From contig CM042181.1 of NCBI GenBank assembly GCA_023376005.1, forward strand, positions 1,839,133 to 1,903,132: a DNA stretch of 64,000 nt, read 5' to 3'. A model generated the notes under the pieces. That model was not told the origin of the DNA. It made no database searches and worked only from the letters and a program-made list of their open reading frames with translations. The position numbers and the translations under genes are program-made. Below are positions 1 to 9,924 of the stretch, piece by piece. The DNA comes from Doryteuthis pealeii. Lineage: Eukaryota > Mollusca > Cephalopoda > Myopsida > Loliginidae. The number at the start of each line of letters is the position of its first letter. The stretch's first letter is position 1.

Positions 1-186
1 GCGGAAAGTACCCAGGAAATATGTTATGGCAAATACATCAGCCAATTTTCGCCAGATATAATCACATCAATCTGGCAACTTTAAAAGGACATAGAACAAG
101 ATTTGCAGACAGAAAATGACTGCGAAGTTCGACAAAATATGCCTTAAAGAAGGAATGCTGGCTAACTATCTATATATACATATATC

Positions 187-815
187 TCTTATTATAATGG
201 AGATTGTGTGTTTTTCTGTCTGTAACCGAAACTAAATCACTACTCAAGTCACAATTCCCTTAGTAATTGACGTCACATTCACCATGAATTTATCCTTATT
301 TTAACCACAATTATTAATAAAATTGTTTTACATTATTTATACTGTTAATCATATCTACATACTAACAACATGCAATTATATTTATATATACAACAAAATA
401 GCGGCTTACAGTGTGAACGGGAAGGCTAATTTGCATATTGATATCAAAAATGTAATTTTAATAAATATCTGCTCAGTATTATTGATTTCTAACTGTTTGG
501 TTTTATTTTAATGAATATAAGCAAAAATCTCTTCAATGAATCTTAAATGAAATCCATTAAGAAGAAAAGATAACTGTCATTTTATTCTTTACTTCCTCTT
601 TTAACTAAATACTTAAATTATAAAAAATAACAATAAAAGACGAGAGTGATGGAAGAGTAAGTTTCAGTTGTTCTATTTTTCAATTATAACCCCCTTTGTT
701 TCAAATCTTTTTATCTGCATTCTTATTTAGTTTCATTAGCCTTTCTAATTTAATGCGATATTTCATTACATTAAAACTTAAATACTTGCACCCGAAGGGT
801 GCATATATTTGCTAG
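187..815 (+). mobile_element. Non-autonomous Helitron, family A, copy 1
   Basis: The element starts TCTTATTATAATGG and ends GCACCC-GAA-GGGTGC, a short spacer, then CTAG followed by T. A 5' TC, a GC-rich hairpin just before a terminal CTRR, no terminal inverted repeats and no target duplication are the classic Helitron signature. At about 629 bp with no Rep/helicase frame it must be non-autonomous. The hairpin loop differs by one base (GAA for GGA) from the other copies, and the interior is more diverged than the copies at 1401, 15696 and 31684, so this is an older insertion. Confidence 0.8.
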
Positions 816-1196
816 TATTAATAATGGAGATTCGCTTCCGGTTTTTGTCTGTAACAAAAATTACGTCACATTACCCAAAATCGTCATAACATAGAATAAG
901 TATACTCAAAATTTGAACATGCAACATTAGACAGTTCTCATTGTTTTTTTAAAACAAGTTTTAATAAATACATGACTGGTATTATATATCTATATATAGT
1001 TTGTTTTATTTTAATACATATTTAAAGTTTACATTTTAAATTGATTTATTTTTCAATCCTTTAATGAATTTGATGATTTTACTTACATAGGGTACAAACT
1101 CGCTGATATTGAATATTTTACTCCCATCTCTCAGGCAATATATTCTAAAGATGTATTTTTACATCGCCCGTAGGGCGTTTTTTTATTTTGTACTAG
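816..1196 (+). mobile_element. Non-autonomous Helitron, family B, copy 1
   Basis: A second Helitron-like family abuts family A copy 1. Its 3' end has the hairpin CGCCC-GTA-GGGCG, a T-rich spacer, then CTAG and T. The 5' part (AATGGAGATTCGCTTCCGG) matches the complete copy at 30592-30969. The first bases directly follow the CTAG of family A, so one element apparently inserted at the end of the other. Confidence 0.7.
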
Positions 1197-1360
1197 TATA
1201 TATAATTGCTTTGTCGTTAATCGTTTTATTTTCCTACTTTCATCCGGACATACATAGATATAACCAACTGTCGTTCATATATGTATGAATTATATGTAAG
1301 TAAAACATTTAAAATTCCATGGTAAAAACTGGTTTGGAATTTAATGATTAATTATATTTA
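1197..1360. repeat. Dispersed repeat fragment
   Basis: This fragment resembles 32690-32790: both share GTTTTATTTTC, a CCGGACATACATA motif and an ATATATGTAT run. The element type was not identified. Confidence 0.4.
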
Positions 1361-1400
1361 TATACAGAATTTCCCAGAAGTCGCGCACCATGTATGCAAA

Positions 1401-2041
1401 TCTTATTATAATGGAGATTGTGTGTTTTTCTGTCTGTAACCGAAACTATATTACTACTCAAGTCACAATTCCCTTAATTATTTACGTCAAATTCTCCATG
1501 ATTTCATTCTTTTAAACCTTCAGTTATTAATAAAAATTGTTTTACATTATTAATACTGTTGACCATATCTACGTACTAATAACATGCAATTGTATTTATA
1601 TATACAACAAAATAGCGGTTTACAGTTTGAACGCGAAGGCTAATTTGCATATTGATATTTAAAATTTTATTTTAATAAATATGTGCTTGGTATTATTGAT
1701 TTCTAATTGTTTGGTTTTATCTTAAGAAATATAAACAAAAATCTCGTGGATAAATCTTAAAAGAAATTTATTTACAAAAAGAAATAACTGTAATATTATC
1801 CTTTACTTCCTATTTTAACTAAATAGTTAAATTAGGAAAATTTACCAATGAAAGACGGGAGTAATGGAAAATGATGGAATAGTTAATTTCAAAGTTGTTC
1901 TATTTTTCGATTATACCCCCTCTGTTGCAGATCTTTTTATCTGCATTCTTAGTCAGTTTCATTAGCCTTTCTAATTTCACATGATATTTTATTATATCAA
2001 AACTTAAATACTTGCACCCGGAGGGTGCATATATTTGCTAG
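1401..2041 (+). mobile_element. Non-autonomous Helitron, family A, copy 2
   Basis: Complete 641-bp copy: TC start after an A, hairpin GCACCC-GGA-GGGTGC, CTAG end followed by T. It is nested inside the deleted transposon at 1361-2580. It is nearly identical to the copies at 15696 and 31684, which suggests recent activity of this subfamily. Confidence 0.85.
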
Positions 2042-2092
2042 TACATATAAAAAGTATAAAAAGATATATGAATATCAATTTTATTCATCATA

Positions 2093-2467
2093 TCATAATA
2101 GATGCTCAAATTGTTCACCCTCTCCATTGATACATACATCAAGCTTGCACAAGATGCACGGATGAAATTTCTGTGTCTTAAGAAAACGATGTACTGATGA
2201 TTTGCTAATCGTAAGCTCCTGGCTTATTTTCCTTACTGATTTCCCGGGGCTTCTAGCAACATTCGCCAAAACCATAGTTGATGTTGCTTCATCAGTTGCA
2301 CTCTTTCGTCGACCACATCTCTCGCGGTCAGCAACTGAGCCAGTTTCTTGGAAACGTTTTATCAAACGGCAGACAGTGGTATGGTTCAATGGTTTTTCTC
2401 GCTCGGGATGAGTGCGGTTGAATTCTTCAGCTACAGAGCGGTATGTAGCCCCATCCCGTCCAAACAT
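2093..2467 (-). pseudogene. Transposase remnant: N-terminal helix-turn-helix fused to C-terminal tail
   Basis: The 124-codon frame opens with a helix-turn-helix region typical of arthropod mariner-like transposases (HTTVCRLIKRFQETGSV, then RKSATDEAT and the SVRKISQELTISKSSVHRF segment). After KFHP it jumps straight to a tail ending CINGEGEQFEHLL. FEHLL-type endings are the usual extreme C-terminus in this family. The whole DDE/D catalytic domain between the two is missing, so this is an internal-deletion derivative whose frame happened to stay open. The start lies just inside the right terminal repeat, as expected for the parent element. It could not catalyse transposition but might still bind the terminal repeats. 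Confidence 0.8.
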
Positions 2468-2619
2468 AAAAACAATTTAACTCTTTCTTGTATTGTTAAT
2501 TTCTCACCCATACCCAATAAAATTTGAAAAACAAAAGAAAAACAAATTATATGGTGCACGACTTCTGGGATACCTTGTATATTTGTTATTTTTCTTATAA
2601 AATTTGCATTATGGGATAG

Positions 2620-2685
2620 AGAGATATAGCGACTTATATAAAACCTATATCACAATATTAAGACGGTCATATCGACTCGAACCTG
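2620..2685 (-). other. FEM-1-like gene A 3' flank motif
   Basis: This stretch has the same order of motifs found downstream of the other FEM-1-like genes and fragments: an ATATAG-GACTTA block, a poly-A/T block, then a TCGACTCGAACCTGTA-like block. It is probably 3' UTR or 3' flank of gene A. Confidence 0.45.
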
Positions 2686-3430
2686 TACATGTTATTTCGA
2701 GACAAGGACAACGTTGGAAGGACACTCAATTATTTATGGATATTTATTCCGAGACAAGACAACGTTGAAGGACACTCAATACTATTTATGGATATGTTAT
2801 TCCGAGACAAGTACAACGTTGGAAGGACACTCAATACTATTTATGGATATGTTATTCCGAGACAAGGACAACGTTGGAGGGACACTCAATACTATTTTAT
2901 ATGTTATTCCGAGACAAGGACAACGTTGGAAGGACACTCAATACTATTTATGGATATGTTATTCCGAGACAAGGACAACGTTGGAGGGATACTCAATACT
3001 ATTTATGGATATGTTATTCCGAGACAAGGACAACGTTGGAGGACACTCAATACTATTTAGGATATGTTATTCCGAGACAAGGACAACGTTGGAGGGATAC
3101 TCAATACTATTTATGGATATGTTATTCCGAGACAAGGTTCAATACTTTATGGATATGTTATTCGAGACAAGGACAACGTTGGAAGGACACTCAATACTAT
3201 TTATGGATATGTTATTCCGAGACAAGGACAACGTTGGAGGGACACTCAATGCTCAATGCTATTTATGGATATGTTATTCCGAGACAAGGACAACGTTGGA
3301 AGGACACTCAATGCTATTTATGGATATGTTATTCCGAGACAAGGACAACGTTGGAGGAACACTAAATATTATTTATGGATATGTTATTCCGAGACAAGGA
3401 CAACGTTGGAAGGACACTCAATACTATTTA
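2677..3430. repeat. 55-bp minisatellite at the 3' end of gene A
   Basis: About 13 tandem copies of a 55-bp unit, recognisable by TTATTCCGAGACAAGGACAA and ACTCAATACTATTTATGGA. The last copy merges into the final codons and stop of gene A: CTATTTATGAATAT at the gene end is almost the CTATTTATGGATAT of the repeat. The array therefore seems to have grown out of the gene end and 3' flank. The open frames seen across it on the plus strand follow from a stop-poor unit and are not genes. Confidence 0.9.
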
Positions 3431-5257
3431 TGAATATTAACGAAGTCTTTCATTCTCTTTGGTAGAATTCCTTCATACGGGATTCCATTGTCCACAATCA
3501 CCCCCGTTGCTAGGCACTGTAGGCTCAGAGGTGTTGGAGTAATCAGACAACGTCCCCAATGTTTATCGTCCATAGCTGTAAAACCTTCGTTGTCTCTGCA
3601 ATCTGTATGTCCTCCGTACTCCTCAAAAAGTTCTAAAAGACCATCGAAAATGTATTCCGGTGCATACTTAACGGCATACATAATTGGTGTCCGTCGGAAT
3701 AAATCCTTGGAGTTTGCATCGGCTCCGGATAAAAGGAGAACCTCAATAAGCTCAACCGAGATCAGGGGTGATGTCCTTAGCAATTTAATTGCACGGTGCA
3801 AAACAGACTGATGGAGTCTGACTCGGGGATCCTCTCTGACCACGTATATGATCAGTTCCTTTATTTGACTGAGATACTGTTGGGAAAATTTCTCTATCTT
3901 AATTGTAGACGTTACATAAAGGAAACAGTCGACTAATTCGGAATGATAAGTCTCAACAACATAAGGATTTAAATATACATTGTCTTTGACCAACCTCCAC
4001 ACCTTCAAAACTGCCTGGGCTATTATTTGGAAAATAGCAAACGCCCTGTTTTCAAAGAAGTCTTCTTGAGTGCTGTCCTTACTAATTGCATAGAAAAGAT
4101 ATTTGAAATAGCATATATTGGCGGCCACAAAAACCGCCGATGATTCCTGACAGTATTCTTGGATATAATCTATCAACTGCTTAACCTTCTCCGTGTTGTT
4201 TCCCTCTTTGGCAATCACTGTCGTTTGCAGAAGAAACTGCAAATAGAGTCTGTTATTTCTTCCAAGGATCCTTTCAGTGACCAGAATACTCTGGTAAGCA
4301 AGACGTAAAGGGTTACCTTGTAATTCTTCCAATTCTGTCAGGCTGGTAAATTCTTGGGAAAAATCCAAAATCTTTTGTGGCGGAATCAGACAGTACTTAG
4401 GAAGATTTTCCCTCCTCCTTATCACTATAGCATCTACCCATTGTTCTGTACTTGAATGTTCGGCGCATGCGTAACAAGCATTTAAGATCTCGTAAGCCTC
4501 TATCTTATCTAAGTCAGAATAGGCGTTGTGTTGGATTAAATATATAACTTCTGAAATTCTAAAATTTATGATAGCCCAAATTAAAGGAGTAAAGCCCTCG
4601 TGGTTTCGGATCCTAACATCAGCACCAACATTCACTAGTTGACGTAGGCTCTCTGTGTATTGCTTAGTAACGGCTAAGTGAAGAGCGGTAAAGCCCTCAT
4701 CATCTTGGTGGTTACCGTTCGCACGCCGATCGATAAGAAACCGAAGAACATCGCTTTTGGAAATCGACTGCATTAGTGGGCTTATTCCGTGAAAGCCCAA
4801 ACGAGAAATATCGGCGCCCCTACTTACTGTAAGTTCCACGGACGTTCGACTCCCAAGGGATACAGCTATCATTAGAGGCGATAGGGGACCGCTAATGTTT
4901 TCATTCATATCGGGGAGGTATCGCAGGATCAGTTCGACCATCTGTTGAGTGTTGCCGAGTACAGCAGCAATAAGTGGGTGCCGGTATCGTTTCCAGTGTT
5001 CGGTCATTTCGTGAAGTCCCTGAAGGAGAGAAAGATCGAGGAGGTAGCGAGAATTTCGGAGTTTTCAACATTAATTGCTATATAAAGAGGTGTAAAACCA
5101 TTGATCGAAGTATTTAAAATAGTGATGCGTTGTTCAGGCTGAAGAGTTTCGAAGATTTGATGGATCTCGCCCAAGGAATTATCATTGATTAATTGGAATA
5201 TTCGTTCGACGAGGTTTGTCCTTGTTCTTGTGTCCAGAGTTGTGTTCTCTGGAGATG
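3424..5257 (-). CDS. fem-1-like: FEM-1-like ankyrin protein, gene A, exon 2 (one frameshift)
   Basis: Main coding exon of a FEM-1 family protein, the substrate-receptor class of CUL2 ubiquitin ligases. In order it shows ankyrin repeats (HPLIAAVLG, SPLMIAVSLG, GISPLMQS, GFTALHLAV, GFTPLIWAI), the FEM-1 IEAYEILNAC segment, a mid-domain with TERILGRNNRLYL, two C-terminal ankyrin-like repeats (VLHRAIKLL, RTPIMYAVKY), and the FEM-1-type end SLQCLATGVIVDN...PYEGILP. It starts at a TTTGCAG acceptor preceded by a pyrimidine-rich tract. Its first two bases complete a codon begun in exon 1 (9532-9541), giving MAEASPEN. One base is missing near 5052 compared with gene C, so the first 68 or so codons are out of frame with the rest. 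An ATG at 5007 (MTEHW) reopens the frame and is conserved in the paralogues, but homology continues upstream of it. Either a young pseudogene or a sequencing error; restored length would be about 614 residues. Confidence 0.82.
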
Positions 5258-5302
5258 CTGCAAAGAAAGAATATAATTATTAAACTGTTGTATGGGAATA
5301 CA

Positions 5303-5882
5303 TGAAACCATATGAATGGTGTGCAAATTATTTGTATTAGATAAGAATACTTGAAACCATATAACTGTACAAATAATTTGTATTGGATAAGAATACTTGA
5401 AACCGTTAAACTATGTGCAAATTATTTGTATCAGATAAGAATACTTGAAACCATATAACCGTGTGCAAATTATTTGTATTAGATAAGAATACTTGAAACC
5501 TTTAAACTATGTGCAAATTATTTGTATTAGATAAGAATATTTGAAACCATATAATGTGTGCAATTATTTGTATCAGATAAGAATACTTGAAACCATATAA
5601 CTGTGTGCAAATTATTTGTATCAGATAAGAATACTTGAAACCATATAACTGTGTGCAAATTATTGTATCAGATAAGAATACTTGAAACCATATAACTGTG
5701 TGCAAATTATTTGTATCAGATAAGAATACTTGAAACCATATAATTGTGCAAATTATTTGTATCAGAATACTTGAAACCATATAACTGTGCAAATTATTTG
5801 TATTAGATAAGAATACTTGAAACCATATAACTGTGTGCAAATTATTTGTATTAGATGAGAATATTTGAAACCATTTAACTTT
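5303..5882. repeat. 48-bp intronic minisatellite of gene A
   Basis: About 12 tandem copies of a 48-bp unit (GATAAGAATACTTGAAACCA, TATAACTGTGTGCAAATTA) lie just upstream of the exon 2 acceptor of gene A. A single related unit lies in the matching intron of gene C near 35496-35560, so the array expanded from an ancestral intron sequence. Confidence 0.9.
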
Positions 5883-5986
5883 GAGAAAGTTTGCATTAAA
5901 AAATATAATCATATAAGTCTTTGATAGACGGAATGATATGTACAAATTATTTGTATTATATGGCAATGCTTGGAATTGAGTTTACT

Positions 5987-6023
5987 AAAAATGTATTGGA
6001 AATGATTTTTACTATAAAAAATG

Positions 6024-6025
<2 letters not shown>
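5987..6025 (-). repeat. Single unit of the 29-bp satellite
   Basis: In the gene A intron this stretch reads (plus strand) ATGTATTGGAAATGATTTTT followed by ACTATAAAAAATGCA. This is one unit of the 29-bp satellite that fills the palindrome arms at 44.6-47.0 and 60.9-63.4 kb. It may be the ancestral single-copy form. Confidence 0.7.

Positions 6026-6059
<34 letters not shown>
6021..6059. repeat. (CA)n(TA)n microsatellite
   Basis: Pure CA then TA dinucleotide run in the gene A intron. A separate AT run lies at 6389-6415. Confidence 0.95.
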
Positions 6060-6189
6060 GACCTCTCGTCGATTTTCGACGCAGGAGAGTTCATCTAGTG
6101 AACAACCAACACAGTGATTTGTTTATAGTGGTAACAGTCTGTGTAGGACCAACCCACACTTTTTGGCACAGTCGATAGGAAAGAATTGG

Positions 6190-6388
6190 TGTACCAGAGA
6201 ATGCCACAAACCCAATAGACGACTGACCTCAGGAATTTTGAATTCAGAGTTATCCCTCTCCTAGACTTGTTACCTACCCAAGGTTAAAGAGCCCAGTCTG
6301 CCCTACTATTTAACCCATAGCTGGAGGGAGAATGAAGGGAGAATATATGAATTCATACCTTTCCCAAGGGTATTAAGGCTATGCGAAA
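6190..6388 (-). mobile_element. SINE fragment, tRNA head missing
   Basis: Matches the body of the SINE at 28060-28352: TTGAATTCAGA, CCAAGGTTAAAGAGCCCAGT, CCTACTATTTA and CATAGCT appear in the same order. The tRNA-like head seen at 28.3 kb is absent, and the copy ends in an AT microsatellite. Confidence 0.65.
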
Positions 6389-6415
6389 TTATATATATAT
6401 ATATATATATATATA

Positions 6416-6735
6416 GTCAATTTATTTATACTATATAAGGAATCATAGTCTGAAACTAGCAAGAACATGGTTATTACTCATGGCGTACACCCTCTTACCT
6501 CTAAAGCATCAGAGACTAAAAGACCCAGCCGGATTAACATAAATCTTACAGAAAGGTATAACCTAGTCCCCCGAAATATCATAATAAGCAACTCAGTTTT
6601 TCATTTATTTTATTCATTTCTTTCATGCTTCTTATAACAAACTAAAAAGTTTTTTTTCCATAAATATATTATATAGCATACATACATATAAATATTATAT
6701 ATACACATAAAATTAGATACACACACACACACACA
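6416..6735. other. Unclassified intron sequence
   Basis: No coding signal or recognised repeat was seen in this part of the gene A intron, apart from a short AC run ending at 6735 that directly borders the next Helitron. Confidence 0.5.
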
Positions 6736-7360
6736 TCTTATTATAATGGACATTGTGTGTTTGTCTGTCTGTAACCGAAATCACTATTCAAGTCACAATT
6801 CCCTTTGTTATTTACATCACATTCTCCATGATTTTATTTTTATTTAAACCTCAATTATTAGTAAAATTGTTTTACATCATTAGGACTGTTAACATTATCT
6901 ACATACTAATAACATGCAATTGTATTTATATATACAACAAAATAGCGCTTTACAGTGTGAACGGGAAGGCTAATTTGCATATTGATCTTAAAAATTTGAT
7001 TTTAATAAATATATGCTTAGTATTATTGATTTATAATTGTTTGGTTTTATCTTATTGAATTAGAGCAAAAATCTCGGGGATAAATCTTTAAAAAAATCCA
7101 TTAACAAGAAGAAATAACTGTAATATTATTATTTACTTCCTATTTTAACTAAATAGTTAAATTAGGAAGATTTACCAATGAAAGACGGGAGTAATGGAAA
7201 ATGATGGAGGAGTTAGTTCTATTTTTCAATCATACACCCTCTGTTTCAAATCTTTTTATCTGCTTTCTTATTCAGTTTCATTAGCCTTTCTAATTCGATA
7301 TGATATTTTATTATATTAAAACTTAAATACTTGCACCCGGAGGGTGCATATATTTGCTAG
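6736..7360 (+). mobile_element. Non-autonomous Helitron, family A, copy 3
   Basis: Complete 625-bp copy within the gene A intron: TC start after an ACACA run, hairpin GCACCC-GGA-GGGTGC and CTAG end followed by T. The flanking ATATAAATATTATATATACA motif occurs on both sides of the insertion (about 6688 and 7365). This shows the empty site was a duplicated or repeat-bearing sequence. Confidence 0.85.
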
Positions 7361-7399
7361 TACATATAAATATTATATATACACATAAAAATAGACACA

Positions 7400-7985
7400 C
7401 ACACATATAACATTTTTAGTTAAGGATAACTATATTCAATTTTATTCTATTCTGCTTTATATCATTCAAATTGTTCTGAACTTACATTCTTATTTTTATT
7501 TTTTATTTTTTATCTGTTATATTTATTTATTTATTTTTTATTATTTTTACTCTGATTCTTTACTTTTACAATCTACCTCCCACTCCTTGATTTTTATTAT
7601 TCTTTATTTATTTATTTTTTTAATTATTTTTTTATTAATTTTGATTTTTTATCTTTATTTTCTTTATTATTTTATTTTTTAAATTATTTTTTAAAATTAT
7701 TTCTAAAATTATTTTTTTTTAATTAATTTGATTTTTTATCTTTATTTTTTTTTATATCTTTTTATTATTTTGTTATTTTTCTTTTATTGTGTTTCTCCTT
7801 ACTTCTAGTTTTTTTAATTCTGCCCATTTTTGTACACTTTTACAACTATTTCCCCAAGGAATCGGTCCCACGTTTTTATTGTGTATTATTTCATTTGGAA
7901 AGAAAAAACTGGATATTGTTGGTTCAAATATCATTCCTTTTATTTAGAGGGAATTCGTACATTTTTTTTAATTTCACAAAATAAA
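7400..7985. other. T-rich low-complexity intron sequence
   Basis: Long runs of TTTTATTTTTTA-like sequence in the gene A intron. No genes were seen; short open frames here are chance. Confidence 0.7.
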
Positions 7986-7989
7986 TATT

Positions 7990-8130
7990 TTCTATTAAGT
8001 ATAAAACATTTACGAGAGATTATGTTTAGAGAGATGTTATTTAGTTTCGTCAGTCTTTATTTTATTACATTAAAACTTAAATATTTGCACTCAGAGGCGG
8101 ACATGTTTTTGTTTCTAATAATAATATAGG
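7990..8130 (+). mobile_element. Degenerate family A Helitron 3' end
   Basis: Keeps AAAACTTAAATA.TTGCAC and the preceding AGTTTCGTCAGTCTTT motif of family A, but the hairpin is eroded (GCACTCAGAGGCGG) and no clean CTAG terminus remains. Confidence 0.5.
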
Positions 8131-8219
8131 AGACGATGATAACCTTTATAAAAATCAATACCCTGTAGGTGAAGGATTAAAAAATATATATTAATATATA
8201 AAAAAATGAACTGTTAAAA

Positions 8220-8221
<2 letters not shown>

Positions 8222-8266
<45 letters not shown>

Positions 8267-8408
8267 TTTCATAAGAAAGAATAAAAATACAGGTCAACAC
8301 GCAACACCATTGTTACCGTATTATTATTTTTATTTATTCCAAACTGCATTGTGATAGCCTTCTAAATCAACCTCCTAACCAATATATATATATATATATA
8401 TATATATA
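8222..8408. repeat. Two AT microsatellites
   Basis: Pure AT dinucleotide runs at 8222-8262 and 8382-8408 separated by unclassified sequence. Confidence 0.95.
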
Positions 8409-8559
8409 GTTTAGACAACCGTTCATTCTTTTTCAATTTGTTCCGCCTATATCTACATTCGATATGTTATTTTTAGATATTAAAATATTTTTTTTCTCCT
8501 GAATATAGATCCTGTACGAGAAGCAATGATAAACTTTATGGAAATCAAATTATAGAAGG

Positions 8560-9060
8560 AAAAAAAACAGAGGGGGGGGAATAGATGTTTGAGTCAACAA
8601 GTTCCTCCTGAGGGAGGGGGGTCAAAAACAAGCGAGTCCACCGTCTTCTCGCAAGCCAAACTTTCTTTTGCTCAACACAGTCTTCGTCTTCGTCCAGCAG
8701 CTGAAAAGCCGTCGTCGTCAAAATATTTTAGCAGCTGAAAAATCGCAACTCCCATTTAGTTTTGTTTCTTTGTTGGATTAAAATCAATTTCTTTGTTGGG
8801 TCGTTCACAAAGTGCTTCGTCGCTGACTACCGTCTCGCGTCGGCCAACTGCTTCTCGTCAGCGCTCCACTAACTTGTTATTTATGGACACAGTCCCCCCG
8901 ACATCCGGGCACCTGAATTACACCTCGTGTCCATCCAGCGCCTGAATCGCATTTCTTTGCATTCGGGAGGGCTCGGGCTCGACTCCGACAGGCAAGACAA
9001 TGTCTTGCTCTCTTTCTAAATGAGTACGGTAGTTTTTCCATAAATATATAATTTTTAGCA
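8560..9060. other. Unclassified, moderately GC-rich intron block
   Basis: Less AT-rich than its surroundings. The minus strand around 8940-9000 has a weak tRNA B-box-like GGAGTCGAGCCC, so a degenerate SINE is possible. There is no convincing coding frame. Confidence 0.35.
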
Positions 9061-9154
9061 TACATACATATACATATGATATATACACATAAAGATATAC
9101 ACACACATATAACATTTTTAGTTAATTATGGTAATAGATAATATCCATTTTTAT

Positions 9155-9320
9155 TGTTTGGTTTTGATTTGGTTTGTTTTACGGCATATCAACCACAGTG
9201 GGTCATTTAATGCCGATACAGTTTTGAAATAAATCAATTCTTAATGGATTATACAATTTTTGTATAAATACATTTTTCTATTCAACCCATAGATGGGACC
9301 CTAACAGGTACTACCAGGTG
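9155..9320 (+). mobile_element. LINE 3'-tail-type repeat
   Basis: Contains GGTTTGTTTTACGGCATATC and GTGGGTCATTTAATGCCG. The same block directly follows a Jockey-like LINE coding end at 23.6-23.7 kb, so it is read here as that LINE's 3' end (in reverse) or a SINE sharing it. It continues to GATGGGACCCTAACAGGTAC. Confidence 0.65.
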
Positions 9321-9470
9321 TGACCAAAAAAGTTAGGAGCTCCGTCATACGGGTTCTCGCTTGCAGGGCATAGTTTGAAAACTACAGTCCATTGCGATCG
9401 CAAGTTCGATCCCTATTTGTGGCTGTTCAATCCAGATTATATTCTTTTAACTCACTTAACTGAAGATATT
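9320..9470 (+). mobile_element. Family F repeat (possible tRNA-derived SINE)
   Basis: Carries GTGTGACCAAAAAAGTTAGG, ATAGTTTGAAAACTAC and GATCGCAAGTTCGATCC. The last motif resembles a tRNA B box. The family recurs at 9.9-12.1, 25.5, 27.0, 36.6 and 55.1 kb. Confidence 0.5.
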
Positions 9471-9531
9471 TGTTTTAAATGCCTTCAAATCCAAATCCAA
9501 ATGAAAGGAAAGATATTCGAAAGTAACTTAC

Positions 9532-9541
9532 CTTCAGCCAT
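9532..9541 (-). CDS. fem-1-like: FEM-1-like gene A, exon 1 (start codon)
   Basis: ATGGCTGAAG followed by the strong donor GTAAGTTA. The ten coding bases give M-A-E plus one base, and the exon 2 acceptor at 5258-5259 supplies CA, giving MAEA. The same decamer and donor sit upstream of genes B and C in the same phase. The intron is 4274 bp and holds the 48-bp minisatellite, a Helitron, a SINE piece and microsatellites. Splicing is inferred from consensus sites and conservation, not from transcripts. Confidence 0.78.
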
Positions 9542-9830
9542 TGTTATATCGTTCTGGTTTCCTTAATATACAACTTTTTTTTCTCTATAGTAAAAGCGAG
9601 CGTTTAAAAATCTATAAATAGATAATAGAAATCTTAAATAGTTAAAAATATAAAACTAACTGTTAAAACTATGCACATAGAGACGTATATAGGAATCAGA
9701 AATAGTTTAAAATCTAAACAGCAACTGCTTAAACATGGCGTAAAACATACTGTTTAAAAGCCGTTAATATAGCAACAATAACTTGGAAGACCAAACAGTT
9801 ACCTACACCTCATACTTATTATTCTATTGT
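9542..9830 (-). promoter_or_regulatory. Putative promoter and 5' UTR of gene A
   Basis: Upstream of the ATG (minus strand) this block is conserved at all five exon 1 copies in the window. It includes a TTTTTAAACGCTCG motif about 60 bases before the ATG and TATATTA nearer to it. Conservation around an intact start and donor suggests core promoter plus 5' UTR. The exact start site is unknown. Confidence 0.5.
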
Positions 9831-9924
9831 TGAAGGGTAAAAAAATATATTTATATGATATGTTAAAAATATACATGATTTACTTTTATTGGCTTTTATT
9901 ATTTCAATTAAAAAGAAAAAGCGT

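Larger units (their letters stand above)
1361..2580 (-). mobile_element. Internally deleted IS630-Tc1-mariner element with terminal inverted repeats
   Basis: Both ends carry an inverted repeat of about 30 bp with the core CCCAGAAGTCG(C/T)GCACCAT (left 1361-1391, right 2550-2580), bounded by TA. Between them lie a transposase remnant on the minus strand (2093-2467) and a family A Helitron (1401-2041) that landed close to the left terminal repeat. Both termini survive, so the element could once have been mobilised in trans. Confidence 0.75.

Noticed and set aside
3000..3430. CRISPR-like array of regularly spaced repeats
   Set aside because: Whole units including the would-be spacers are identical, the setting is eukaryotic, and there are no cas genes. 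It is an ordinary minisatellite.
2689..3465. Several overlapping plus-strand open frames reading repeats such as MLFRDKDNVG
   Set aside because: They are translations of the 55-bp minisatellite in different frames. The unit is not a multiple of three and no start context, splice sites or homologues are visible.
5502..5966. Minus-strand frame of 154 codons with repeated NNLHTVIWFQVF
   Set aside because: Translation of the 48-bp intronic minisatellite (16 codons per unit). It lies between the gene A acceptor and exon 1.
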